NCBI RefSeq assembly: GCF_014651055.1
Contig: NZ_BMWD01000015.1
Coordinates: 1 to 64,000 of the forward strand
DNA length: 64,000 nucleotides
Direction of reading: 5' to 3'
Source of the DNA: Streptomyces fructofermentans
GTDB taxonomy: Bacteria > Actinomycetota > Actinomycetes > Streptomycetales > Streptomycetaceae
Positions 15,327 to 22,478 of this stretch are shown piece by piece. The number at the start of each line of letters is the position of its first letter. Within the stretch, counting starts at the first letter, position 1. The translations under genes and the position numbers were made by a program. Under the pieces are notes generated by a model that was given only the letters and a program-made list of their open reading frames with translations, made no database searches and had not been told where the DNA came from.

Positions 15327-16808
15327 ATGCCTGAACGCCGTACCGTCGCACTTGTCACTCTTGGCTGCGCCCGTAACGAGGTGGACTCGGAGGAGCTCGC
15401 AGGCCGTTTGGAGGCGGACGGCTGGCACCTCGTGGAGGACGCCGAGAACGCGGACGTCGCCGTCGTCAACACCTGCGGCTTCGTCGAGGCCGCCAAGAAG
15501 GACTCCGTCGACGCCCTGCTGGAGGCCAACGACCTCAAGGGCCACGGCAGAACCCAGGCGGTCGTGGCCGTCGGCTGCATGGCCGAGCGGTACGGCAAGG
15601 AGCTGGCCGAGGCCCTCCCCGAGGCGGACGGCGTGCTCGGCTTCGACGACTACGCCGACATCTCCGACCGGCTCCAGACCATCCTGAACGGCGGCATCCA
15701 CGCCGCCCACACCCCGCGCGACCGCCGCAAGCTGCTGCCGATCAGCCCGGCGGAGCGGCAGAGCGCCGGCGCGGAGGTCGCCCTTCCCGGGCACGGCCCC
15801 GCCGACCTTCCCGAGGGCGTCGCCCCCGAGTCGGGCCCCCGTGCGCCGCTGCGCCGCCGGCTCGACGGCTCCCCGGTCGCCTCGGTCAAGCTGGCCTCGG
15901 GCTGCGACCGGCGGTGCTCCTTCTGCGCCATCCCCTCCTTCCGCGGCTCCTTCATCTCGCGCCGCCCGAGCGACGTACTGGGCGAGACGCGCTGGCTGGC
16001 CGAGCAGGGCGTGAAGGAGGTCATGCTGGTCTCCGAGAACAACACCTCGTACGGCAAGGACCTCGGCGACATCCGCCTCCTGGAGACGCTGCTGCCCGAA
16101 CTGGCCGAGGTGGACGGCATCGAGCGGGTGCGGGTCAGCTACCTCCAGCCCGCCGAGATGCGCCCCGGACTCATCGACGTGCTGACCTCCACGCCGAAGG
16201 TCGCGCCCTACTTCGACCTGTCGTTCCAGCACTCCGCCCCGGGCGTGCTGCGCGCGATGCGGCGCTTCGGGAGCACCGACCAGTTCCTGGAGCTGCTCGA
16301 CAGGATCCGCTCCAAGGCGCCGCAGGCCGGTGTCCGGTCCAACTTCATCGTGGGCTTCCCCGGCGAGACCGCCGAGGACCTGGCCGAGCTGGAGCGCTTC
16401 CTCACCGCGGCGCGCCTCGACGCCATCGGAGTCTTCGGCTACTCCGACGAGGACGGCACCGAGGCCGCGACGTACGAGGACAAGCTGGCCGAGGACGTCG
16501 TCGCCGAGCGTCTCGCGCGGGTGTCCCGGCTCGCGGAGGAACTGGTCTCGCAGCGTGCCGAGGAGCGCGTCGGCGAGACGCTGAACGTACTCGTCGAGTC
16601 CCTCGGTTCCGCCGACGAGGACGAGCCCGCGTACGGCCGCGCCGAACACCAGGCGCCCGAGACCGACGGACAGGTGCTGTTCACGAGCGGCGCGGGTCTG
16701 GTCGTCGGCCGTATGGTCGAGGCGAAGGTGGTCGGTACGGAAGGTGTCGACCTGGTGGCCGAGCCGCTCCCGGGCTCGACGGTGTGTCCTGAGGAGGCGG
16801 CCAGATGA
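15327..16808 (+). CDS. rimO: Ribosomal protein uS12 methylthiotransferase RimO
   Basis: A 493-residue radical SAM enzyme that adds a methylthio group to the conserved aspartate of ribosomal protein S12. It shows the N-terminal UPF0004 domain with its cysteines (LGCARNEVDSE, NTCGF, VGCMAERY), the radical SAM cluster motif CDRRCSFC, and a C-terminal TRAM domain. A Pro/Ala-rich insert of about 40 residues separates the first two domains and explains the length above the usual 440. The start at 15327 fits a TAGTCT -10 box 7 nt upstream and the conserved N terminus RTVALVTLGCA. The stop overlaps the pgsA start as ATGA, indicating translational coupling. Confidence 0.93.
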   Translation: MPERRTVALVTLGCARNEVDSEELAGRLEADGWHLVEDAENADVAVVNTCGFVEAAKKDSVDALLEANDLKGHGRTQAVVAVGCMAERYGKELAEALPEADGVLGFDDYADISDRLQTILNGGIHAAHTPRDRRKLLPISPAERQSAGAEVALPGHGPADLPEGVAPESGPRAPLRRRLDGSPVASVKLASGCDRRCSFCAIPSFRGSFISRRPSDVLGETRWLAEQGVKEVMLVSENNTSYGKDLGDIRLLETLLPELAEVDGIERVRVSYLQPAEMRPGLIDVLTSTPKVAPYFDLSFQHSAPGVLRAMRRFGSTDQFLELLDRIRSKAPQAGVRSNFIVGFPGETAEDLAELERFLTAARLDAIGVFGYSDEDGTEAATYEDKLAEDVVAERLARVSRLAEELVSQRAEERVGETLNVLVESLGSADEDEPAYGRAEHQAPETDGQVLFTSGAGLVVGRMVEAKVVGTEGVDLVAEPLPGSTVCPEEAAR

Positions 16809-17713
16809 CCGGAGTCCCGGCATCAGCGGCGGGCGGCCCCGGCGCGCACGGTACGGCCGGCGCCTCCGCCACGGGAACGACCGGTACGGACGCGCCCCCC
16901 GCGGGCACGTCGGCCACGGGAACCACCGGCACGGACACGGCCGCAGCGGGCTCCGCCCGCACGGAGACTCCCGGTCTCACCGGGCCCGGCCCCTCCGGGA
17001 TCACGGACCCGGAGGCCCTGCGGGCCACCGCACCCGAGGGTTTCGGCGTCACCGGCACGGATGCCTCCGGGGTGCAGGGCTCCAAGCAGCCGCGTGGCGG
17101 GAAGCTCGGCGCCGCGGCCGTCAACCAGGCCAGCCTCTGGAACGTCGCCAATCTGCTCACGATGCTGCGGCTCGTGCTCGTGCCCGGCTTCGTGGCACTG
17201 ATGCTGGCGGACGGCGGATACGACCCCGTGTTGCGCGCCTGGGCCTGGGCCGCCTTCGCGGTCGCCATGATCACGGACGTCTTCGACGGGCATCTGGCGC
17301 GTACGTACAACCTCGTCACCGACTTCGGGAAGATCGCCGACCCGATCGCCGACAAGGCGATCATGGGTGCCGCGCTGATCTGCCTCTCCTACCTCGGTGA
17401 CCTGCCGTGGTGGGTGACCGGCGTGATCCTCGGCCGCGAGCTGGGCGTCACCGTCATCCGCTTCGTGGTGATCCGCTACGGGGTGATCCCCGCCAGCCGC
17501 GGCGGCAAGCTCAAGACGCTCGCCCAGGGCATGGCCGTGGGGATGTACATCCTCGCGCTGGTCGGGCCGCTGGCCACCCTCAGGTGGTGGGTGATGGCCG
17601 TCGCCGTGATCCTGACCGTCGTCACCGGACTCGACTACGTACGGCAGGCCGTCGTGCTGAGGCGCCAGGGACTGGCCGAGCGGAAGGCCGCCGCCCGGGA
17701 GGCGCGCGCGTGA
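16805..17713 (+). CDS. pgsA: CDP-diacylglycerol--glycerol-3-phosphate 3-phosphatidyltransferase
   Basis: A 302-residue membrane enzyme making phosphatidylglycerophosphate from CDP-diacylglycerol. The CDP-alcohol phosphotransferase signature D-G-x2-A-R-x8-G-x3-D-x3-D is intact (FDGHLAR, then DFGKIADPIADK), and about five membrane helices follow the family pattern. The first 95 residues are an unusual Gly/Thr/Ala-rich extension with a repeated SATGTTGTD segment, probably disordered and absent from most homologues. The start overlaps the rimO stop (ATGA), and its own stop overlaps the cinA GTG (GTGA), so the three genes form a coupled operon. Confidence 0.92.
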   Translation: MTGVPASAAGGPGAHGTAGASATGTTGTDAPPAGTSATGTTGTDTAAAGSARTETPGLTGPGPSGITDPEALRATAPEGFGVTGTDASGVQGSKQPRGGKLGAAAVNQASLWNVANLLTMLRLVLVPGFVALMLADGGYDPVLRAWAWAAFAVAMITDVFDGHLARTYNLVTDFGKIADPIADKAIMGAALICLSYLGDLPWWVTGVILGRELGVTVIRFVVIRYGVIPASRGGKLKTLAQGMAVGMYILALVGPLATLRWWVMAVAVILTVVTGLDYVRQAVVLRRQGLAERKAAAREARA

Positions 17714-18255
17714 CCCATCCGGCCGCCGAGGTGCTGCGACTACTCACGGTGAGGGGCGAGACGCTCGCCGTCGCCGAGTCGCTGACCGGTGGCCTGGTGG
17801 CCGCCGAACTCGCGGCGGTGCCCGGGGCCTCCAAGGCCTTCCGCGGCTCGGTGACCGCTTACGCCACCGACCTCAAGCGCGACGTCCTCCACGTCGACGC
17901 CGCACTGCTGGAGCGTCGCGGAGCGGTGGATCCGCAGGTTGCGGCCCAGATGGCGGCCGGTGTGCGCCGGGCGCTCGGCGCGGACTGGGGGATCGCGACG
18001 ACCGGCGTGGCCGGGCCCGACCCTCAGGACGGACAGCCGGTGGGCACGGTTTTCGTCGCCGTGGACGGACCCTTCGGCGCGGCCGGAGAGGCGTCCGGCG
18101 GCGGGAAAGTGGCGGCGCTGCGGTTGAACGGCTCCCGTACGGAAATCCGTATGGAGAGTGTACGGAGCGTGGTCGCACTGCTTCTGGAGCAGCTTGTGGG
18201 CGAACGCACTGGGAATGAGCGGGCACAGGATACGGAACAGAACGGGGGGTTTTGA
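17710..18255 (+). CDS. cinA: CinA C-terminal domain protein (nicotinamide-nucleotide amidohydrolase family)
   Basis: A 181-residue protein comprising only the CinA C-terminal domain. Family motifs are visible: ESLTGGLVAAELAAVPGAS near the N terminus and TTGVAGPDPQDGQPVGTVFVA in the centre. Members of this family deamidate nicotinamide mononucleotide (PncC activity). The N-terminal MoCF-like domain of full-length CinA is absent, as in many bacteria. The GTG start overlaps the pgsA stop. The pgsA-cinA-clgR order is conserved in Corynebacterium and Mycobacterium. Confidence 0.88.
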   Translation: MTHPAAEVLRLLTVRGETLAVAESLTGGLVAAELAAVPGASKAFRGSVTAYATDLKRDVLHVDAALLERRGAVDPQVAAQMAAGVRRALGADWGIATTGVAGPDPQDGQPVGTVFVAVDGPFGAAGEASGGGKVAALRLNGSRTEIRMESVRSVVALLLEQLVGERTGNERAQDTEQNGGF

Positions 18256-18364
18256 TGTTTGCAGCCCTGAGTGAACACGACATCGCTCCCCGCACGGCCG
18301 CAGCGCTAGGCGGTACGGTGGGGCGAGAAGGATGCGGCTACGCGGTCCGAGGAGGGAGCCACCG

Positions 18365-18739
18365 ATGATTCTGCTCCGTCGCCTGCTTGGTGACGTGCTG
18401 CGTCGGCAGCGCCAGCGCCAGGGCCGTACTCTGCGCGAAGTCTCCTCCTCCGCCCGAGTCTCACTCGGCTATCTTTCCGAGGTGGAGCGGGGGCAGAAGG
18501 AGGCATCCTCCGAACTGCTCTCCGCGATCTGCGACGCGTTGGACGTACGGATGTCCGAGCTCATGCGGGAAGTGAGCGACGAGCTCGCCCTCGCCGAACT
18601 GGCCCAGTCGGCAACAGTTACCGAGCCTGTACGCACGCCGGTACGCCCCATGCTCAATTCCGTATCGGTGACCGGTGTGCCGCCGGAACGGGTGACCATC
18701 AAGGCGCCTGCGGAGGCGGTCGACGTCGTCGCCGCCTGA
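18365..18739 (+). CDS. clgR: Clp protease gene regulator ClgR
   Basis: A 124-residue Xre-family transcription factor with one helix-turn-helix (about 12-66: LRRQRQRQGRTLREVSSSAR, SLGYLSEVERGQKEASSELL). Position after pgsA-cinA and the overall sequence identify ClgR, which activates clpP1, clpC and lon genes in Streptomyces and actinobacteria. The protein ends in VVAA; C-terminal alanines of ClgR are known to target it to the same Clp protease it induces, giving feedback. The start at 18365 has GGAGG about 10 bases upstream. A gap of 110 bp after cinA could hold its own promoter; I cannot assign an operator with confidence. Confidence 0.9.
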   Translation: MILLRRLLGDVLRRQRQRQGRTLREVSSSARVSLGYLSEVERGQKEASSELLSAICDALDVRMSELMREVSDELALAELAQSATVTEPVRTPVRPMLNSVSVTGVPPERVTIKAPAEAVDVVAA

Positions 18740-18783
18740 GGCGTGAGGTGCGGCCCTCGCGGGCCGTTCCGTGAAAAGTGTGG

Positions 18784-18840
18784 GAGAGCCCCGGCCGGGG
18801 CCCCTCCGGAGAGATCCGGAGGAGTGCGGTCGGGGCTCTC
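18784..18840. terminator. Nested hairpin terminator after clgR
   Basis: GAGAGCCCCG (18784-18793) pairs perfectly with CGGGGCTCTC (18831-18840), and the 37-nt interior holds a second stem CTCCGGA/TCCGGAG. This compound hairpin ends the rimO-pgsA-cinA-clgR transcript. Confidence 0.7.
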
Positions 18841-19203
18841 GCATGTGCGGGTGGGGTGCCCGCGCGTGCGTGCGCCGCTGGGCCCGGTGGGGTGGGCGTC
18901 ACGGGCGAGTGGGCGGGGAGGAGAGAGTGCCGCTCCGGTGCGAGACGGGCCGGGAGCCCGGGTGCGGTGGCTCGGCGGTCGCGGGACGGCGGTCGGGGCG
19001 TCGTGGTGGGGGTGCGGGGGCGGGTCACGGCGGGTCGCGGGGCCCCGGGTCCGGGGTTGCGGGTGGGGCGGGCGCGTGGCATCCGCCGCGGCCGCGGCGG
19101 GCGTGTACGCGGTGTGCACGAGCGTTTGCCGGTCCGGCCCGGTGCGGCCATGGTGGAGGAGGCGGGGCGAAGGCCGGGGGGCGTTGTCAACGCGGTGCCA
19201 ACC
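18841..19203. other. Gene-free stretch before dps
   Basis: About 360 bp of G-rich sequence with no supported gene. The dps promoter must lie here; no clear GGGTAY-type stress promoter is visible. Confidence 0.55.
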
Positions 19204-19214
19204 GGAGGAACCCG

Positions 19215-19685
19215 ATGTACGTCGTGAAGAGCCCGTTGTCCGATGCCGATCTGAAGACCGTCTCCGAGGCGCTTCAGGGCGCGCTGGTCGACCTCGTGGA
19301 CCTGTCGCTCGTGGCGAAGCAGATCCACTGGAACGTCGTCGGGCCACGCTTCCGGTCCGTCCACCTCCAGCTCGACGAGGTCGTCGACACCGCGCGGCTG
19401 CACTCCGACACCGTGGCCGAACGCGCCTCCACGCTCGGCGTTCCGCCGGACGGCCGATCCGCGACCGTCGCCGGCACCAGCGGCATCGGACCCGTACCCG
19501 ACGGATGGGTCAAGGACACCGACGCGGTGGGTGCCCTGGTGGACGCGCTCGGCGCGGTGATCGGGCGCATGCGGGAGCGCGTCCAGGCGACGGGCGACCC
19601 GGACCCGGTGAGCCAGGACATCTTCATCGGCATCACCGCGGACCTGGAGAAGCACCACTGGATGTTCCAGGCGGAGAACGGGTGA
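19215..19685 (+). CDS. dps: Dps-family DNA-binding ferritin
   Basis: A 156-residue Dps protein, the normal family length. It forms dodecamers that oxidise and store iron and protect the nucleoid during stress. Ferroxidase-site residues are visible in KQIHWNVVGPRF and LQLDEVVDTARLHSDT, and the C-terminal helix pattern DLEKHHWMF is typical. There is no long basic tail for DNA binding. Start at 19215 with GGAGGAA 5 bases upstream. By position it corresponds to DpsB of S. coelicolor. Four 28-nt direct repeats begin at its stop codon. Confidence 0.92.
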   Translation: MYVVKSPLSDADLKTVSEALQGALVDLVDLSLVAKQIHWNVVGPRFRSVHLQLDEVVDTARLHSDTVAERASTLGVPPDGRSATVAGTSGIGPVPDGWVKDTDAVGALVDALGAVIGRMRERVQATGDPDPVSQDIFIGITADLEKHHWMFQAENG

Positions 19686-19768
19686 TCGCCGGGCCCGGGC
19701 GGAGAACGGGTGACCGAGCCGGCCGGGCGGAGAACGGTGAGCGCGTGCTCCGGGCGGGGACGGGTGAC
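19670..19768 (+). repeat. Four direct repeats of about 28 nt across the dps stop codon
   Basis: GGCGGAGAACGGGTGA recurs at 19670, 19698 and 19726 (last shortened by one G) and in degenerate form (GGCGGGGACGGGTGA) at 19753. The first copy contains the dps stop codon. The period is 28, 28 and 27 nt. Confidence 0.8.
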
Positions 19769-19915
19769 CGCGCTGCGCACCGCCGGACCGTCCCACGGTT
19801 CGGGTGCGAGGTGGTGAAACGGGAGGGGTCGGCGCGCCGGGCGCGCCCCGTGCGTGCCGGTGCGCCCTGTTGCGGGTCGGACACGGCGATCTAGCGTCGG
19901 GCCGGAGGCGGTGCC

Positions 19916-20194
19916 ATGGCAGGGCGATGGGGGCGAACAGGGCGGTGGACGCTGGCTGTGGGGCTCGGAACGCTGTGGTGGTGGGCGGTGCTACGCCTCG
20001 CCTTCGCCCCCGGCTCCGGAGTGCTGGAGGGTGCCGTCGCGGCGGGCGGCTGGGGACTGAGCCTGCTTCCGGTGCACTGCGTGTCGAAGGCCCGGGCCGC
20101 GGGGGCGACCGGGTCGGACCAGTGGATGCGACGGTTCAGGGAGGCCTGGCGGCGCAGGAGGGGGCCGCGTCTGGGGCCCACGTCCGGGGCATGA
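19916..20194 (+). CDS. Small hypothetical membrane protein
   Basis: A 92-residue protein with a basic N terminus, one or two hydrophobic segments (about 10-55, including GLGTLWWWAVLRLAF and GAVAAGGWGLSLLPV) and a basic Arg-rich C-terminal tail (FREAWRRRRG). GGAGG lies 7 bases before the ATG, and TAGCGT about 20 nt upstream may be a -10. Family not recognised. Composition and ribosome binding site support a real gene; function unknown. Confidence 0.6.
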   Translation: MAGRWGRTGRWTLAVGLGTLWWWAVLRLAFAPGSGVLEGAVAAGGWGLSLLPVHCVSKARAAGATGSDQWMRRFREAWRRRRGPRLGPTSGA

Positions 20195-20217
20195 GGGGTT
20201 CGCTCGAGGTGCCCGGC

Positions 20218-20446
20218 GTGACCTGCGAGGTGAGGTGAGGGTCGTGACCTGCGAGGTGCGGTGAGGGGCGACGGGGTGTGCGGTGCCGCGCGGGCGGCTT
20301 CGCGCGGGCGTGGTTCCGGTTCGCGGGCCCGTCCTTCGGGGGGCGTCGGTCCCGCACGAGGGGCGTCGGTCCCGTCGCGTCGGCGTGCTTCGCGCGGGCG
20401 TGGTTCCGGTCGGGCGGGCGTGCTTCGCACGGGGCGTGGTTCCGGT
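20218..20446. repeat. Cluster of short direct repeats between convergent genes
   Basis: Three families of repeats are packed together: GTGACCTGCGAGGTG at 20218 and 20244; GGGGCGTCGGTCCCG at 20340 and 20360; and GCTTCGCGCGGGCGTGGTTCCGGT at about 20297, 20387 and (variant) 20421. No gene is supported between the small membrane protein and the SDR. Confidence 0.75.
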
Positions 20447-20481
20447 GAGCGGGTCTCCGCCGGGCGCGGCGGAGGCGGCCG

Positions 20482-21246
20482 TCACCAGGGCATCGCCACA
20501 CCCCCGTTCGGGCGAAGGATCTGACCCGTGGTGAACGACGAAGCGTCGCAGGCCAGGTACAGCACGGCGTGCGCGATGTCCTCCGGCTCACCCACTCGGC
20601 CCAGCGGTGACATCCGGGACATGAAGGCCTCGGTCTGCGCCTGTGCCGCGCTGTCGCCCCGGTCGGTCATCGGCGTACGGATCCAGCCGGGTGCGACCGC
20701 GTTGACCCGGATGCCGTGCGGGCCCATCTCCGTCGCCAGCGTCCTCGTCAACTGGACGACCGCCGCCTTCGCCGCCCCGTAGCAGAGCAGTCCCGGCCCG
20801 CCGGTGTCGACGGCGCCCGAGGCCATCGTCACGATGCTGCCGCGCGTGCCGGACGCGATCATCGAGCGTGCCGCGGCCTGGCAGGCGTGCAGCACTCCCT
20901 TGAAGTTGACGCCGAGTACGCGGTCGAGGTCCTCGTCGCGCGTCTCCAGGACCGTGCTGCGGTGCATGATGCCGGCGACGGCCGCCATCACGTCCAGGCG
21001 CTCGCAGCTCGCGACCGCCTCGCCCAGCCGGAGGCTGTCGGTGACGTCCACGGTGTGCGTACGGGCCGTACCGCCCTGGTCCTTGACCAGGGCCGCCGTT
21101 CCGTCGAGACCGTCTGCGTCGAGGTCGGCGCAGTGGACCGCTGCCCCCGCCCGCGCGAGCAGTACGGCACAGGCGCGGCCGATCCCGCTCGCGGCGCCGG
21201 TGACGAATGCGGTGCGTCCGGACAGGTCGTACGCCTCGACAGCCAT
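20482..21246 (-). CDS. Short-chain dehydrogenase/reductase
   Basis: A 254-residue classical SDR. The NAD(P)-binding motif TGAASGIG lies near residue 15, the acidic residue at the end of beta-2 (CADLD) suggests NAD preference, and the catalytic Ser (MASGAV) and YxxxK (YGAAK) are present. The C-terminal YLACDASSFTTGQ segment is typical of 3-oxoacyl-ACP-reductase-like SDRs. Substrate unknown. A promoter with -35 TTGACG and -10 TACCGT, 18-nt spacer, ends 6 nt before the ATG, and a palindrome overlaps the -35. The gene is monocistronic and converges on the small membrane protein. Confidence 0.88.
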   Translation of the reverse strand: MAVEAYDLSGRTAFVTGAASGIGRACAVLLARAGAAVHCADLDADGLDGTAALVKDQGGTARTHTVDVTDSLRLGEAVASCERLDVMAAVAGIMHRSTVLETRDEDLDRVLGVNFKGVLHACQAAARSMIASGTRGSIVTMASGAVDTGGPGLLCYGAAKAAVVQLTRTLATEMGPHGIRVNAVAPGWIRTPMTDRGDSAAQAQTEAFMSRMSPLGRVGEPEDIAHAVLYLACDASSFTTGQILRPNGGVAMPW

Positions 21247-21252
21247 GAGGGG

Positions 21253-21282
21253 ACGGTACGAGGGTTTCTGACGGATCGTCAA
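21253..21282 (-). promoter_or_regulatory. SDR promoter with overlapping palindromic operator
   Basis: On the minus strand TTGACG (21282-21277), 18 nt, TACCGT (21258-21253), then 6 nt to the ATG. The perfect inverted repeat TGACG-GAT-CGTCA at 21269-21281 covers the -35 and would block RNA polymerase if bound. The form is typical of TetR-family operators; no regulator gene is adjacent. Confidence 0.65.
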
Positions 21283-21334
21283 TTGGCGTGCGTCGCCCGG
21301 GAGCCGGATGCACGCGGCCTGATGGCGGCCGTTC

Positions 21335-22147
21335 TCAACGGTGGCTGCCCGGAGCGGGGGCCGGGCCCGACTGGCAGACCGGGCACCAGTACGTGGGCCG
21401 CTCGCGTGAGCCGTCGCCCTGGTTCGCCGCGCGGATCGAGGTGCCGCAGCGCAGACAGGGGCGCGGGGCCCGTCCGTACACGAACATGCTCGGGTCGCGG
21501 CGGCCCGTGGTGTTGCGGGCCGGCCGTTCTCGGTTGGCCTCGAGGAGCTTCTTCGCGAGGACGGGCAGTTGGGCGGCGTGCTCGGCGGGCAGCGCCCCGA
21601 CGGGGAGCCAGGGGGTCGCGCGGAGCAGGAAGCACAGCTCGTTCTTGTAGATGTTGCCGATACCGGCGAGGTTGCGCTGGTCGAGCAGGGCCTCGCCGAG
21701 AGGGCGTTCCGGTTCGCGCCGCAGGTTCGCCAGAGCGGTGGCGGGGTCCCAGTCGGGGCCGAGGAGGTCCGGTCCCAGATGGCCCACGGCCCGGTCCTCG
21801 TCCTCGGTGCGGAGCAGTTCGAGAACGGGGAGCCGGTAGCCGACGGCCGTCCGCTCCGCCGTGCCCAGGATCACCCGGATCTGGTGGCTCGGGCCGCCCC
21901 TCCAGCGCTCACCGGGCGCGTACACCTTCCAGGACCCGTCCATCCGCAGGTGGGAGTGGAGTGTCAGGCCGCCCTCCACATGGGTGAGCAGGTGCTTCCC
22001 ACGCGGGGTCACGTCCAGGACCGCACGCCCGGTGAGGTCGGCCGTGGCGTACCGGGGCACCCGGAGGTCGGACCGGGTGAGCACCTGACCGGCGAGGGCC
22101 GTGTGCAGGCGTCGGGCTGCCTGCCAGACGGTGTCTCCTTCGGGCAT
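21335..22147 (-). CDS. nei: Fpg/Nei-family DNA glycosylase
   Basis: A 270-residue bifunctional DNA glycosylase/AP lyase for oxidised bases. The catalytic N terminus PEGDTVW is of the Nei type (Fpg would read PELPEVE), with the helix-two-turn-helix motif LLDQRNLAGIGNIYKNE and a C-terminal zinc finger of two CxxC pairs (CLRC, CPVC). It lies downstream of lhr on the same strand; a lhr-nei pairing is also seen in mycobacteria. The 331-bp gap between them contains a hexamer repeat array, so co-transcription is uncertain. Confidence 0.92.
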   Translation of the reverse strand: MPEGDTVWQAARRLHTALAGQVLTRSDLRVPRYATADLTGRAVLDVTPRGKHLLTHVEGGLTLHSHLRMDGSWKVYAPGERWRGGPSHQIRVILGTAERTAVGYRLPVLELLRTEDEDRAVGHLGPDLLGPDWDPATALANLRREPERPLGEALLDQRNLAGIGNIYKNELCFLLRATPWLPVGALPAEHAAQLPVLAKKLLEANRERPARNTTGRRDPSMFVYGRAPRPCLRCGTSIRAANQGDGSRERPTYWCPVCQSGPAPAPGSHR

Positions 22148-22478
22148 GGGATCCAGGGTGGCACGGAGGCGGTCGGGGTGTCGTGCTGCGGGGGACTGGG
22201 ACTGGGACTGGGACGGGGACTGGGACTGGGACGGGGACGGGGACGGGAATGGGGGTCGGCGCCGGTGGCCCGGTCAGCAGGGTGGGTCGAGTAGCGGGAG
22301 TGCGGGGCCGGAGGGCCGGCCTGGAGGTGGGGGCGAGGGGCGGAGGACAGGGGACGGGGGATATGCCTCGGTGGGTCGGTGGTCGAGTGGCGGGAGTGGC
22401 GGGAGTGTGGGGCCCGGTGGTCCGGGTGGACCGTGGGGGCGCGGGTGGGCCGAAGGGAGCCGGGGCGGTGGCGCGGCG
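22148..22478. other. Gene-free stretch between nei and lhr
   Basis: Contains a hexanucleotide array at 22191-22252 and further G-rich GGGAGTG-type repeats at about 22385-22415. Apparent reading frames here encode Gly-Thr dipeptide repeats and are rejected. Confidence 0.6.
22191..22252. repeat. Hexanucleotide array GGGACT/GGGACG
   Basis: About ten near-perfect copies of GGGACT or GGGACG in tandem, immediately upstream (minus strand) of the nei start. On the minus strand it reads as AGTCCC/CGTCCC repeats within the lhr-nei spacer. Confidence 0.85.

Noticed and set aside
18743..19894. Long frame covering dps in another phase
   Set aside because: Arg/Gly-rich shadow; the Dps frame has the family motifs and a proper ribosome binding site.
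20218..20446. Possible CRISPR array
   Set aside because: Repeats differ in length and spacing, there are three unrelated families, and no cas genes are present.
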